From DATBVX01 sp963724625 (GTDB lineage Bacteria; Pseudomonadota; Gammaproteobacteria; Steroidobacterales; Steroidobacteraceae), in contig CAVRVO010000002.1 of assembly GCA_963724625.1 (NCBI GenBank), positions 1 through 64,000 on the forward strand: DNA of 64,000 nucleotides, in the 5' to 3' direction. Shown here piece after piece: positions 56,111-64,000 of the stretch (within the stretch, counting starts at the first letter, position 1; each line of letters opens with the position of its first letter). A model generated the notes under the pieces. It searched no databases, was not told where the DNA came from, and was given only the letters and a program-made list of their open reading frames with translations. The position numbers and the translations under genes were made by a program.

Positions 56111-56514
56111 AGGGTCTGGCAGACACGGGATTTCTGGTCGCGTTCGCGAATCGGAATGATCGCTTTCACGACTGGGCCGTCACTGTGGCAGAGGGCGTTA
56201 CGGAACCACTCCTCACCTGTGAGCCCGTGCTTGCCGAGACAGCCTTTCACCTCCGCAGCGTGCAGGTCGCGCTGTCATTGATTCACGCCGGGCTGATCGA
56301 GCTTGCCTTCGAGTGCAACGATCAACTGCCCCAGCTTGCGGTCCTGGCGCAGCGTTATGCAGATCGCAAGCCGGACCTGGCGGACCTTTGCCTCGTGCGT
56401 ATGAGCGAGCTGCACCCGCGACATAGCGTCATTACCACGGATCGGCGCGATTTCCGCATTTACCGTCGCAACAAGCGCGAGGCGATTCCTGTCGTGTGCC
56501 CGCCTGGCGCGTGA
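56107..56514 (+). CDS. PIN-domain toxin (VapC type)
   Basis: A 135-residue PIN-domain ribonuclease. Acidic active-site residues are in LADTGFLVAFANRND (Asp6), VLAETAFHL, DLADLCLVRMSE and VITTDRRDF. Partner of the RHH antitoxin directly upstream. Complete and apparently functional. It is convergent with a second VapBC pair 118 bp away. Confidence 0.87.
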   Translation: MKGLADTGFLVAFANRNDRFHDWAVTVAEGVTEPLLTCEPVLAETAFHLRSVQVALSLIHAGLIELAFECNDQLPQLAVLAQRYADRKPDLADLCLVRMSELHPRHSVITTDRRDFRIYRRNKREAIPVVCPPGA

Positions 56515-56631
56515 TCGTCGTTCGAACGCACGAAGAGTCGCGGGCCGACATCAGCGCCTTCACATGCTTACCCCAGGCCGCAGACAACGGCTGACAAAAC
56601 GACCCAATTGCGGGAGGTGGGTATGCTGGGG

Positions 56632-56991
56632 CTACGCGTTGGCCTCGATGCCGATCTCGCTGGCGATCGCCGAAAGGCGTCTGTCCAGGGTCCAAAGTGG
56701 CAGATTGGTATGCACTGCGGATGCGAGGAGATGCATGTCGATCCATCCGAGGCCTCGGCCCATGAGGCGCTCTCGCTCGACGAATGCAAGAACGTCCGAG
56801 TGTTCGACAACATGGGTGTGGGGCAGCGCGGCAAGCGCACCAAGAATCTCCCGTCGCCCCTTGAGGTGACCGCAAGCGAGTTCCCCGACAACGAAGGGAT
56901 GACTCCACACTCGCGCAGCTTCCAGCAATCCTGAGAGAGTGTCGTTGCGTCGGCGGAAGTGATCCACCCACACTGACGTATCGACGAGCAT
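56632..56991 (-). CDS. PIN-domain toxin (VapC), second pair
   Basis: A 119-residue PIN protein: MLVDTSVWVDHF (Asp4), VVGELACGHLKGR, RGLGWIDMHLLASA and LWTLDRRLSAIA carry the four acidic sites. It lies 2 bp after its VapB gene on the same strand. It is of a different subgroup from the VapC at 56107, so the two pairs are not a recent duplication. Confidence 0.9.
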   Translation of the reverse strand: MLVDTSVWVDHFRRRNDTLSGLLEAARVWSHPFVVGELACGHLKGRREILGALAALPHTHVVEHSDVLAFVERERLMGRGLGWIDMHLLASAVHTNLPLWTLDRRLSAIASEIGIEANA

Positions 56992-56993
56992 CC

Positions 56994-57194
56994 CTACCTC
57001 GCGGCGCGCGTGCGGCGACGCCGAACCGGCCGCAGGCGCTTCTCCGTCCCGCCCAGCCGGATCAGCCGACGTGCGCTCTCGCTGGCGATGAGTGCCTGCA
57101 GGCCAGCATGCAGAACAGCCGTTTTCCCCTTCAGCCCGCTAAGCTTGCGTGCTTTCTCGAGGAGTTCGTCATCAATATTCAGGGTCGTGCGCAT
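56994..57194 (-). CDS. VapB-family antitoxin
   Basis: A 66-residue protein from MRTTLNIDDELLEKARKLSG, with KGKTAVLHAGLQALIASESA and a basic tail (RPVRRRRTRAAR). This is the DUF2191/VapB pattern. A second ATG two codons earlier is possible. Upstream gene of the VapC at 56632. Confidence 0.88.
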   Translation of the reverse strand: MRTTLNIDDELLEKARKLSGLKGKTAVLHAGLQALIASESARRLIRLGGTEKRLRPVRRRRTRAAR

Positions 57195-57235
57195 ATGCAT
57201 ACAAATTGGCACTCCGATGCAGATCAGTCAAGTCC

Positions 57236-57323
57236 GCACGCTATCCATGACGCGCCATGACGTCCATGCGCAAATGTTGCGAATGCGTGTCGAATCGAGG
57301 CGATAGAGTCGCGGGCCGACATC
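57236..57323. repeat. dispersed intergenic repeat, copy 2
   Basis: Partner of 5791-5880; the 41-bp core is 57283-57323 with one mismatch. It lies between the second vapBC pair and the yeiH fragment. Confidence 0.6.
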
Positions 57324-57328
57324 GCCGC

Positions 57329-57448
57329 TCACAGACTGACGCCGAGCGCCGCCACGACGGCGATCACTAAGGTCAGCGCGACCATCAGCGCTACAGGCTG
57401 CCAGCCGAGCCGCAGCAGCGATCCGGTGTGGGTGAGCAATCCGAGCGC
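57329..57448 (-). pseudogene. duplicated 3' end of yeiH
   Basis: About 120 bp matching 58422-58541 with a few substitutions. It encodes the last 39 residues of YeiH (LLTHTGSLLRLGWQPV, LTLVIAVVAALGVSL) with a TGA stop. The rest of the gene is absent. Confidence 0.85.
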
Positions 57449-57478
57449 TGTAAGTAACTTGACCCCGGCACCTCTTGC

Positions 57479-57570
57479 GCGCTCGCGACTGAGGACCCCT
57501 TTGGCACCGTCTCCGAATCCAACCGACCGCCGGACCGATAACTAAATAACTTAAACCCGGCACCTCTTAC
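57479..57570. repeat. composite repeat: DUF2799 fragment joined to a 57-bp element
   Basis: 57479-57531 resembles DUF2799 coding sequence at 52551-52605. The overlapping 57514-57570 is repeated at 58369-58425 with one mismatch. The right end touches the end of the higA-like gene. Confidence 0.7.
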
Positions 57571-57573
57571 TTA

Positions 57574-57864
57574 CTACTTGCTCAGCGCTCTCAGCGCGGC
57601 CTCGGGCGCTCGCTCCACGATGCGCAACAACGCCGCCGCAGGGCCGCGCGGCTCACGTCGCGCTTGTTCCCAGTTCTGCAGAGTCTTCACGCTTACGCCC
57701 ATTAGGAGAGCGAAGTCAGCCTGAGACAGCTTGGTACGCTTTCGAATGGCCTTGACGCGAGATTGCGGATAGCTGAACACCCGCGATGCTGGACGTGAGC
57801 CTCGAGCAATTTCGCCAGCTTGCCTGAGACTGGCCACCAGGTCGGCAAAGAGCCTCTTATCCAT
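57574..57864 (-). CDS. HigA/NadS-type HTH antitoxin
   Basis: A 96-residue protein: DLVASLRQAGEIARGSRPAS, then an XRE helix-turn-helix, RKRTKLSQADFALLMGVSVKTLQNWEQARREP, and ALLRIVERAPEAALRAL. This is typical of antitoxins that follow RelE/HigB-like toxins. Its start is 18 bp after the toxin gene. Complete. Confidence 0.88.
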   Translation of the reverse strand: MDKRLFADLVASLRQAGEIARGSRPASRVFSYPQSRVKAIRKRTKLSQADFALLMGVSVKTLQNWEQARREPRGPAAALLRIVERAPEAALRALSK

Positions 57865-57882
57865 CTTCCCTCAACTGCGGGT

Positions 57883-58215
57883 TTAAAGTGCCTTGATCAG
57901 TGCGCGGAGCGTTGCCACTTCTGCGGGTGACAAATCGACTTTCGCGCGTTTCCCATAGGCGACGAGCATGTAGATCGTCGCCCTGTGCTTCTGCCAAAAG
58001 TAGACGACACGCGCACCGCCTCGCTTGCCGGAGCCAGGTCGTGACATTCGAATCTTGCGTATCCCGCCCCCACGCCTGATCAGCTCTCCAGCATCCGGCT
58101 GTCTAACTAGCCGCTCCTGCAATCTTCGATACTCGTCATCCGTCGCGAGCGCGAGAATCTGCGCAGTAAATAACGGAGTCTCCACGAACTGAATTGCAAA
58201 CACAGTATCCGCCAT
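57883..58215 (-). CDS. RelE/HigB-type toxin
   Basis: A 110-residue protein from MADTVFAIQFVETPLFTAQI, with LQERLVRQPDAGELIRRGGG, IRKIRMSRPGSGKRGGARVV and YMLVAYGKRAKVDLSPAEVA, the pattern of COG4737/HigB-like mRNA interferases. The frame is open 12 codons further, but the ATG at 58215 fits the family. Pairs with the HTH antitoxin directly downstream. Confidence 0.86.
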   Translation of the reverse strand: MADTVFAIQFVETPLFTAQILALATDDEYRRLQERLVRQPDAGELIRRGGGIRKIRMSRPGSGKRGGARVVYFWQKHRATIYMLVAYGKRAKVDLSPAEVATLRALIKAL

Positions 58216-58368
58216 TGGCGTATAGAGCGCAACGGATACACCCTGGATCAAACACGCGTGGGTGGCGAGAGAACTTTGTGGGCGGAATGATCAAAATCGC
58301 CGCACGGTGCGAGGCCAGTTCAGATGGCGGCCAGCGCATCCAACAGTGTAGGGCGCTCTCTCCGTCTT

Positions 58369-58425
58369 CGAATCCAACCGACCGCCGGACCGATAACTAA
58401 ATGACTTAAACCCGGCACCTCTTAC
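58369..58425. repeat. 57-bp dispersed element, copy 2
   Basis: Matches 57514-57570 with one mismatch. Its right end covers the yeiH stop codon. Confidence 0.8.
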
Positions 58426-59420
58426 AGACTGACGCCAAGCGCCGCCACCACGGCGATCACTAAGGTCAGCGCGACCATCAGCACTACAGGCTGCCAGCCG
58501 AGCCGCAGCAGCGATCCGGTGTGGGTGAGCAATCCGAGCGCGGCGACCCCAGTGAGGAGGCAGTAGCGCGAGACGACTGCAGCGCTCTCCACGAGCGGCT
58601 GCGGCCATGGAACGAAGCTGCCAATCGCCACCAGCGCGATGAAGACGATCAGAAACTTTGGCAATGTCTCGACGCTGACCTTGTGGGGATCATTCCGATC
58701 GATCAAGTGGTGGCGAATGGACCAACCACGCAGCACCATGACCACCGGTGCGAGCAGCGCCACCCGCAGGAGCTTCGTGAGCACCGCGAGCTCGCCGTGC
58801 TCGGGCGAGAGGGCAAAGGACGCACCGACAACCTGCGCCACTTCGTGGATCGAAGCACCCAGGAACGTGGCGGAGGCGGCGAGATCCCATCCCGCCAGCT
58901 CGGTGAGCGTGGGATAAACGATCATCGCGATCGTGCCGATGAGCGAGACCGCGACGCAGACGAAAAGCGCCCCGTCGCGCACCTGCCGACTCTGCGGCAG
59001 GACCGAGGCCGCCGCGAGTGCGGCGGACACGCCGCAGATTGCGACCGCAGTTGCGGCAATGGCGGCGAATTCCGCGGGAACGCGCAGCAGGCGGGCGAGC
59101 AGCCAGGCGGCGGTGAATACGCACAGGATCGCGATGATCACGATCGCCACGGTCGACCACCCGAGGGTCATGAGCTGCGCCAGCGTCACCCGAAACCCGA
59201 GCAGCGCGATGCCAATGCGCAGCACCGTCTGGGAGGCAAATGTGAGTCCGGGGGTCCAGCGCGCACCGCGCAGTGTCTGCGCGAGCAGCAGGCCGAGGCC
59301 GAGCGCGACCAGCATGTCGGGCCAGTGCAATCGCCTGGCCGCGAGTGTCGCGATACCGGCGATGAGCATCGCCACCAGCAGCCCCGGTGCACGGCCCGCC
59401 ATCGTCCGGTCAGGCTGCAT
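58422..59420 (-). CDS. yeiH: YeiH family membrane protein, putative sulfate exporter
   Basis: A 332-residue UPF0324/YeiH protein with about 10 membrane helices: LVAMLIAGIATLAARRLHWP, LALGLLLAQTL-like, the conserved ATAVAICGVSAALAAA, and ASIHEVAQVVGASFALSP. Members are proposed anion or sulfate exporters, with weak experimental support. The 3' end is also present as a fragment at 57329-57448. Confidence 0.88.
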   Translation of the reverse strand: MQPDRTMAGRAPGLLVAMLIAGIATLAARRLHWPDMLVALGLGLLLAQTLRGARWTPGLTFASQTVLRIGIALLGFRVTLAQLMTLGWSTVAIVIIAILCVFTAAWLLARLLRVPAEFAAIAATAVAICGVSAALAAASVLPQSRQVRDGALFVCVAVSLIGTIAMIVYPTLTELAGWDLAASATFLGASIHEVAQVVGASFALSPEHGELAVLTKLLRVALLAPVVMVLRGWSIRHHLIDRNDPHKVSVETLPKFLIVFIALVAIGSFVPWPQPLVESAAVVSRYCLLTGVAALGLLTHTGSLLRLGWQPVVLMVALTLVIAVVAALGVSL

Positions 59421-59472
59421 TCAGCACCCGCACGTTGTTTCGATGGTCGATTATGTCGGCTGGCGCTTAAAC

Positions 59473-59508
59473 AAAAAAGCCGCGCAGCCCGAGGGCACCG
59501 CGCGGCTT
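59473..59508 (-). terminator. rho-independent terminator of the TonB receptor gene
   Basis: A 9-bp stem (59477-59485 with 59500-59508). Read on the minus strand it ends in a run of T (59478-59473), and it lies 22 bp after the receptor stop. Confidence 0.85.
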
Positions 59509-59530
59509 ACGAAAACTTAAGTCGTGCAGC

Positions 59531-61946
59531 TTAGAATTTGAAGGTTGCCTGCACTGCCACGCTCCGTGGCGGCGCCACGAACGAGCCGTAGCTCGGCGCA
59601 CCGAAGGTGCGCGCTGCGAGCGGAATGTCCGCGGAGTAACCGGTCACGACCTCGTCGCTCAGGTTGCGGCCGAGCAGCGCGACCTCCCAGTTGCCTCGCT
59701 GCGAAGACAGAGCGATGCGCGCGTTGTACTTGAAGTACGAGTCCTGGCGCGTCGCCGGATCGAGCGTCGCCTGCGGGTAATACGCACCGCTGTAGACCGT
59801 CTCGAGCGTAGTCGCGAGCTGCAGGTTCTGCCCCAGGGCGACGAACCAGTCGAGCGCGACGGTGCCCGCCAGATCCGGCACGAAGATGCTGGTCTTGCCG
59901 GCGAAGTCGCAGTTGCGGCCGTCCGGGGCATTCGGCGTCTGGCCGGTGTAGCACTGGCCGAAGAACTCCTTGTACTCGAAGTCCGTCCACGCGAGCGAAC
60001 CCCGCAACATGAGACTGTCGGCGATCTTCCAGCGTCCATCGAGCTCGACGCCCTGGATCTGCGCGGCCCCGGCGTTGCTCACGTTGTAGCCGAGCACGCC
60101 GTCGAAGGTGCTGACCTGCAGATTCTTGAAGTCGTTGAAGTAGTACGCGAGGTTGAGTTCCGCACGGTCCTCGGCGAAGTGCGACTTGAGGCCGACCTCG
60201 TAGCTCTGCGATTGCTCGTCATCGAACTCGAAACTACCGACACTCGCGGCCGGAATGCAGCCCGCCGGAGTGTTGGGCGCCGTGCAGACCGTAGCGGGCG
60301 GTGAAGTCGGATTGTTCGAGCGGGCATCGAAGCCGCCGGACTTGAATCCCTCGACGTACGAGACGTACGCCATCACATCGTCGCTCAGGTCGTACTGCAC
60401 GCTGAACGAGGGCATGGTCTTCCACCCGTCGCGCGAACCACTCAGCGAGTGGGCTCTGACGTTGAACACCGAGCCATAGACAAGCGGCGCGATGACGGCT
60501 TGCGCCCCGGCGAGCGGCGTGCCGTCGATGGCGGTGATCGCCAGATCCCGCGTCGCTTCCTTCTCTTCGTATGCGACGCGCACGCCAAGCATTCAGATGC
60601 AGCGCATCCGTCGCGTTCCAGGTCACGCGCGCGAACGCGGAGGCTCCGCTCTCATCCTGACGGAACGTCCGGGGCGTTCCAGTGTTGCCGATCATGGTGC
60701 CCGCGCCCGGTTGCATCGCATTGATCAGGGGCACGAGAAGACTGGTGGAGTTGACCAGGATCGAGTCGTGGTACTGGAGGCTGGTGTCCTCGTAGTACGC
60801 ACCGACAATGTAGTCGAGGGTGTTGCCCTGCGAGGAGGCGAAGCGGATCTCCTGGCTGAACTGATCGAAATCTTCGTCGAGTCCGACGTTGAAGACGTTG
60901 GCACCCGTGAAATCACAGTCGCACATTTCGTCAAAGTTGTACGTCGAATACCCGCTGATGGCGGTCAAGGTGCCGCCGCCGAGTCGCCAGTCGAACGTCA
61001 TGGCGTACTCCTGGCTCTTGTTGTCGCTCGTCTCGGGACCGCCAGAGCGGCGGTAATCGAGCGTGTTGTTGAGGACGGACGGATCCGAACCCAGCGCCGA
61101 GAGAATCTGCGCGTAGGTGAGGCCGGCGAAGGGTCCCACGGCAGCCGGGCGCTCGTTGTAGACCTCGAGGCCGCGACCTTCCTTGTCGAACTGGCTCACC
61201 TCTGCCTTGAATGTCGCCGTCAGGTCCGGAGTGATATCGAACGCGAGCTGAGCGCGAGCGCTCATGTCGTCGCGGCTGGGCTCGCCCCCACCGATGGTGA
61301 GATTCTCCACGAAGCCATTTGCGGAAAGTGCGCGCCCGGAGAGACGACCGCGAGCACGATCACCGAGAGGACCGGAGATCGCGCCTTCGACTGCCGCCTG
61401 TTCCAGGTCGAAATCGTACGTGCCCGTAACGTAGCCATCGAGCGTCGAGGTCGGCTGCGCGCTGGTGACGTTGATCGCGCCCGCGACGCTGTTCTTGCCG
61501 AAGAGGGTGGTCTGCGGTCCGCGCAGCAATTCAACCCGCTCGACATCGAACAGCGGCGCACGCGACTGCTGCCCGCGACCGCGATAGATGCCATCGACAT
61601 AGGTGCCGGCGGACTGCTCGAATCCCGGATTGATCCCCGAGCCGATGCCGCGGATGTAAACGTTGTTGCCGAGGCCGCCTTCCTGCACCGTGAGGCTCGG
61701 AAGCTGCGCATCCTGCAGGCGCACGACGCCGCTCTTGGTCAACTGATCGCCGGAGATGGCGTTGACCGACACCGGCACGCGTTGCATCGATTCTTCGCGC
61801 TTGTTCGCGGAGACGACGATCTCTTCGAGTGACGCGGATGACGCGCCAGCGGACGTTACATCGTCAGCGCTCGGTTCCTGTGCGGATGCCTGCGCTGCGA
61901 TGAGGGCCAATGCAGCCCAGATCAAACCGGTTCTTGAAAACTCCAC
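59531..61946 (-). pseudogene. TonB-dependent receptor, one frameshift
   Basis: An outer-membrane receptor of about 800 residues. Start at GTG 61946 (VEFSRTGLIWAALALIAAQA, signal peptide) is preferred because GAGGGGG precedes it. The plug has SLEEIVVSANKREESMQRVP, VYIRGIGSGIN and VELLRGPQTTLFGKNSVAGA; the barrel ends in the aromatic AVQATFKF. Near 60592 an extra base moves the frame between DALHL and MLGVRVAYEEKE; both sides are intact. The class is the large iron/vitamin/glycan uptake group typical of Proteobacteria, and the ligand is unknown. One likely sequencing error separates it from a normal gene. Confidence 0.88.
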
Positions 61947-62067
61947 GGAATGCCCCCTCGTGCGACGCACGGACCCTGCTGATGGCGGCGCATCCTAGGG
62001 GGGCGTTCGCACGCCGGGCTTGCAATCGGGGACATCTATTTATCCTTAGGGGACGGCGCGCGAGCGC

Positions 62068-63111
62068 TCAATGCGGCCGGCTGCGTACGCGGGTCGCCGC
62101 TCGGGAGTGAGCTCGGCGACTCGCGGTCCGCTGCGCCGAGGCGGTTTTTCCGAACTGCTGACGATGCCAGCGGGAAAAGCCGCTAAGAGAGGAGAACCCG
62201 AGGAGCGAAGACACTTCCGCGAGGTTGCGGTTCGGATCTTTGAGGAAGCCTTCGGCGAGCTCGCGCCGGACGCCGGCGACGATTTGCGAGAACGTTTCGC
62301 CTTCTTGCGCGAGGCGCCGGTGAACGGTGCGCCGGTCGACGCCGAGGTGCTGCGCGACGACTTCGATCGTGCACGCTCCAGTGCTGAGAAGGCTGACTAC
62401 GAGCTGTCGCACCTGCGCCGTCATCTCGTCGGAACTCGGCTTGGGATAGGCGTCCAGCATCTGGCGCGCCAGGCGCGCGAGCCCCGGATCGGCATCGGGA
62501 TTCGCGACGTCGAGATCGCGGCTCGCACAGACGATGCCGTTGAAGGCATGACCGAACTCGACCCGGCAGCCGAACAGCCGGTCGTGTTCGGTGCGATCAG
62601 TGGGCGCATCGTGCGAGAAACAGACGCGCAGGGGACGCCACTGCGGCCCCATGAACGTCTGCAGCACGCGAAACACGACACCCATCGCGAGCTCCGCCGA
62701 CTGACGCAGCGGGCCGGGTACACCGAGGATCAGGTCCTCGCGTAACACGACGACGTCGGGACTCTCTTCGATCGTGAAGTAGAGCGCAGCGTTCAGCCGG
62801 TTCGCGTAGTTGGCGCACGCCTCGAGCGCGAGCCTCAAGGTCGGTTGTTCGCGCATCAACAGTCCGAGCGGGCCCATGTCGGAGAGCAGTCGCGCCTGGG
62901 CCATGCGCAGTCCGAATCCCTCGACACCACTTCGATCCGCGGCCGCTTCGAGCAGCCGTCGAACGGAGTCCACTGGGATACGCAGTTCCGGCTCGGTGAG
63001 GCAACGCTGCGGCAGGTCGAATTCGCGCAGCAGCGCGTTCGGGTCGAGTCCCGCGTTCCGGGCGACCTCGCCGAAGCTCGACAAACTGGCGCTGCGCGTC
63101 AGGCCACGCAT
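62068..63111 (-). CDS. AraC-family transcriptional regulator (OruR/ArgR-like arabinose-binding-type N domain)
   Basis: A 347-residue regulator. The N-terminal sensor domain is of the Arabinose_bd type (FGEVARNAGLDPNALLREFD, GPLGLLMREQPTLRLALEAC). Two helix-turn-helix units close the protein: TIEVVAQHLGVDRRTVHRRL and NLAEVSSLLGFSSLSGFSRW. It ends in an arginine-rich tail. It lies between the TonB receptor gene (same strand, 120 bp) and a divergent dioxygenase gene, so it may control both. Confidence 0.88.
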   Translation of the reverse strand: MRGLTRSASLSSFGEVARNAGLDPNALLREFDLPQRCLTEPELRIPVDSVRRLLEAAADRSGVEGFGLRMAQARLLSDMGPLGLLMREQPTLRLALEACANYANRLNAALYFTIEESPDVVVLREDLILGVPGPLRQSAELAMGVVFRVLQTFMGPQWRPLRVCFSHDAPTDRTEHDRLFGCRVEFGHAFNGIVCASRDLDVANPDADPGLARLARQMLDAYPKPSSDEMTAQVRQLVVSLLSTGACTIEVVAQHLGVDRRTVHRRLAQEGETFSQIVAGVRRELAEGFLKDPNRNLAEVSSLLGFSSLSGFSRWHRQQFGKTASAQRTASRRAHSRAATRVRSRPH

Positions 63112-63232
63112 GGCCTCTCGCTGGTGTCCCCAAAAGACAAACGTATGTCACCCAGCGTCAACACGCAAACCTGCTGTCCGCCCACAATGCGCCCGCTGGC
63201 AGGACCCGCTCAGCGCTTATAACCGTGCCGAT

Positions 63233-64000
63233 ATGAAACCCATCGCCAAACCACTCACTTGCGCAATCGGCGCCGAGGTTTCCAACGTGGATCTCGGCCT
63301 CGCGGCACGCACGCCGGAGCTGATGGTGCAAATCCGCGCGCTGCTGCTCAGACACCGCGTGCTCTTCTTCCGCGATCAGGACATCACGCGGGCCGAGCAC
63401 GTCGCGTTCGCGCGCCATTTCGGCGAGCTCGAGGATCACCCGGTGGCCGGGAGCGATCCTGACTATCCGGGCCTGGTGCGCATCTATAAGTCACCCGACA
63501 CCCAGAACGAGCGTTACGAGAACGCCTGGCACACGGACGCCACCTGGCGCGAGAAGCCGCCGTTCGGCTGCGTCCTGCGCTGTGTTGAATGTCCCGAGGT
63601 GGGCGGCGACACCATGTGGGCCAACATGGTCCTCGCCTACGAGAGACTGCCGGCGCACATCAAGGAACGGATCGCAGGCTTGCGCGCCCGCCACAGCATC
63701 GAGTCGACGTTTGGTGCCGCGATGCCGCTCGAAAAACGCCTGGCGCTGAAGGCGCAGTATCCCGATGCCGAGCATCCGGTGGTGCGCACGCATCCGGAGA
63801 CCGGCGAGAAAGTGCTGTTCGTCAACGCGTTCACCACGCACTTCACCAACTTTCACACCGCCGAGAACGTGCGTTACGGCCAGGACTTCGCGCCGGGTGC
63901 GGCCCAGCTCCTGCAGTACCTGCTGAGCCAGGCGCAGATCCCCGAGTACCAGGTGCGCTGGCGCTGGAAGAAGAACAGCGTCGCCATGTGGGACAACCGC
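63233..64000 (+). CDS. TauD/TfdA family Fe(II)/2-oxoglutarate dioxygenase, cut by the window end
   Basis: The first 256 residues of a TauD/TfdA enzyme from ATG 63233 (MKPIAKPLTCAIGAEVSNVD). The iron-binding HxD is in NAWHTDATWREKPP, and GDTMWANMVLAYERLP and RTHPETGEKVLFVNAFTTHF are typical. The frame is open at the last base; the missing part should hold only the distal histidine and the 2-oxoglutarate arginine. It oxidises taurine-, sulfonate- or aryloxy-type substrates; which one is not readable. Divergent from the AraC gene. Confidence 0.87.
   Translation, partial: MKPIAKPLTCAIGAEVSNVDLGLAARTPELMVQIRALLLRHRVLFFRDQDITRAEHVAFARHFGELEDHPVAGSDPDYPGLVRIYKSPDTQNERYENAWHTDATWREKPPFGCVLRCVECPEVGGDTMWANMVLAYERLPAHIKERIAGLRARHSIESTFGAAMPLEKRLALKAQYPDAEHPVVRTHPETGEKVLFVNAFTTHFTNFHTAENVRYGQDFAPGAAQLLQYLLSQAQIPEYQVRWRWKKNSVAMWDNR

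Noticed and set aside
41566..58400. Integrase, transposase or phage structural genes that would explain the island
   Set aside because: None could be recognised; only ORF6N domains hint at mobile origin.
58521..59534. 337-codon open frame on the plus strand
   Set aside because: Antisense to yeiH, highly charged, no domain pattern.
1..64000. CRISPR array
   Set aside because: No regularly spaced identical repeats were seen; the repeats present are dispersed or short tandem.

Overview
The window is high-GC bacterial DNA with no rRNA, tRNA, CRISPR array, integrase or transposase that I can recognise. The gene content suggests an aerobic or denitrifying gammaproteobacterium, perhaps near Steroidobacteraceae or Xanthomonadales: a TonB-dependent receptor, an M13 peptidase, DUF4404, a patatin lipase, a TolB/FlgO-TPR protein, and a copper nitrite reductase with a fused cytochrome c. 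The placement is an inference from families only.

Layout. 0-10 kb: hydrolases and small-molecule enzymes (a baseplate-like fragment, DUF3667 membrane protein, a lipoprotein amidohydrolase, an M20 carbamoylase-type hydrolase, a GST, a PEP-mutase-family lyase, an M13 peptidase broken by two frameshifts, DUF4404, patatin). 9.4-14.5 kb: a PLP dehydratase, a LOG-family hydrolase and the denitrification module nirK-nirV-SCO. 14.7-20.2 kb: an amino-acid permease, an ORF6N gene, and a three-gene operon (Na+ symporter, 2-hydroxyacid dehydrogenase, aminotransferase). 20.3-32.6 kb: two related PDZ proteins with paired CxxGCxW motifs, a Tat-exported amidohydrolase, a Fic/Uma2 pair, a HAF-repeat protein inserted between 21-bp direct repeats, an outer-membrane barrel, a TolB/TPR protein and an MFS transporter.

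32.6-41.6 kb is a reworked accessory stretch: a HigA with only the tail of its HigB, a secreted tandem-repeat protein and a displaced fragment of it, a frameshifted FAD oxidase, several HicA/HicB genes, and an intact M20 amidohydrolase with a partial copy 3 kb away. 41.6-50.8 kb, visibly more AT-rich, is the most interesting part. It is a defence-type operon of a D12 adenine methylase, a HerA ATPase, a NurA-like nuclease with a zinc-ribbon segment, and a ~1300-residue SIR2-DUF4020 protein. All four are broken by single-base frameshifts, although all core motifs can still be read. 51-58.5 kb continues the accessory material: two more ORF6N copies, an XRE antitoxin with a toxin stub, two VapBC pairs, a HigBA pair, gene fragments and dispersed repeats. 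58.4-64 kb returns to core-like genes: YeiH, a TonB receptor (one frameshift), an AraC regulator and the start of a TauD/TfdA dioxygenase.

Single-base frameshifts also occur in core-type genes (M13, nirK leader, substrate-binding protein, TPR protein, FAD oxidase, TonB receptor). Part of the disruption is therefore probably sequence error, but its density is far higher in the defence operon.
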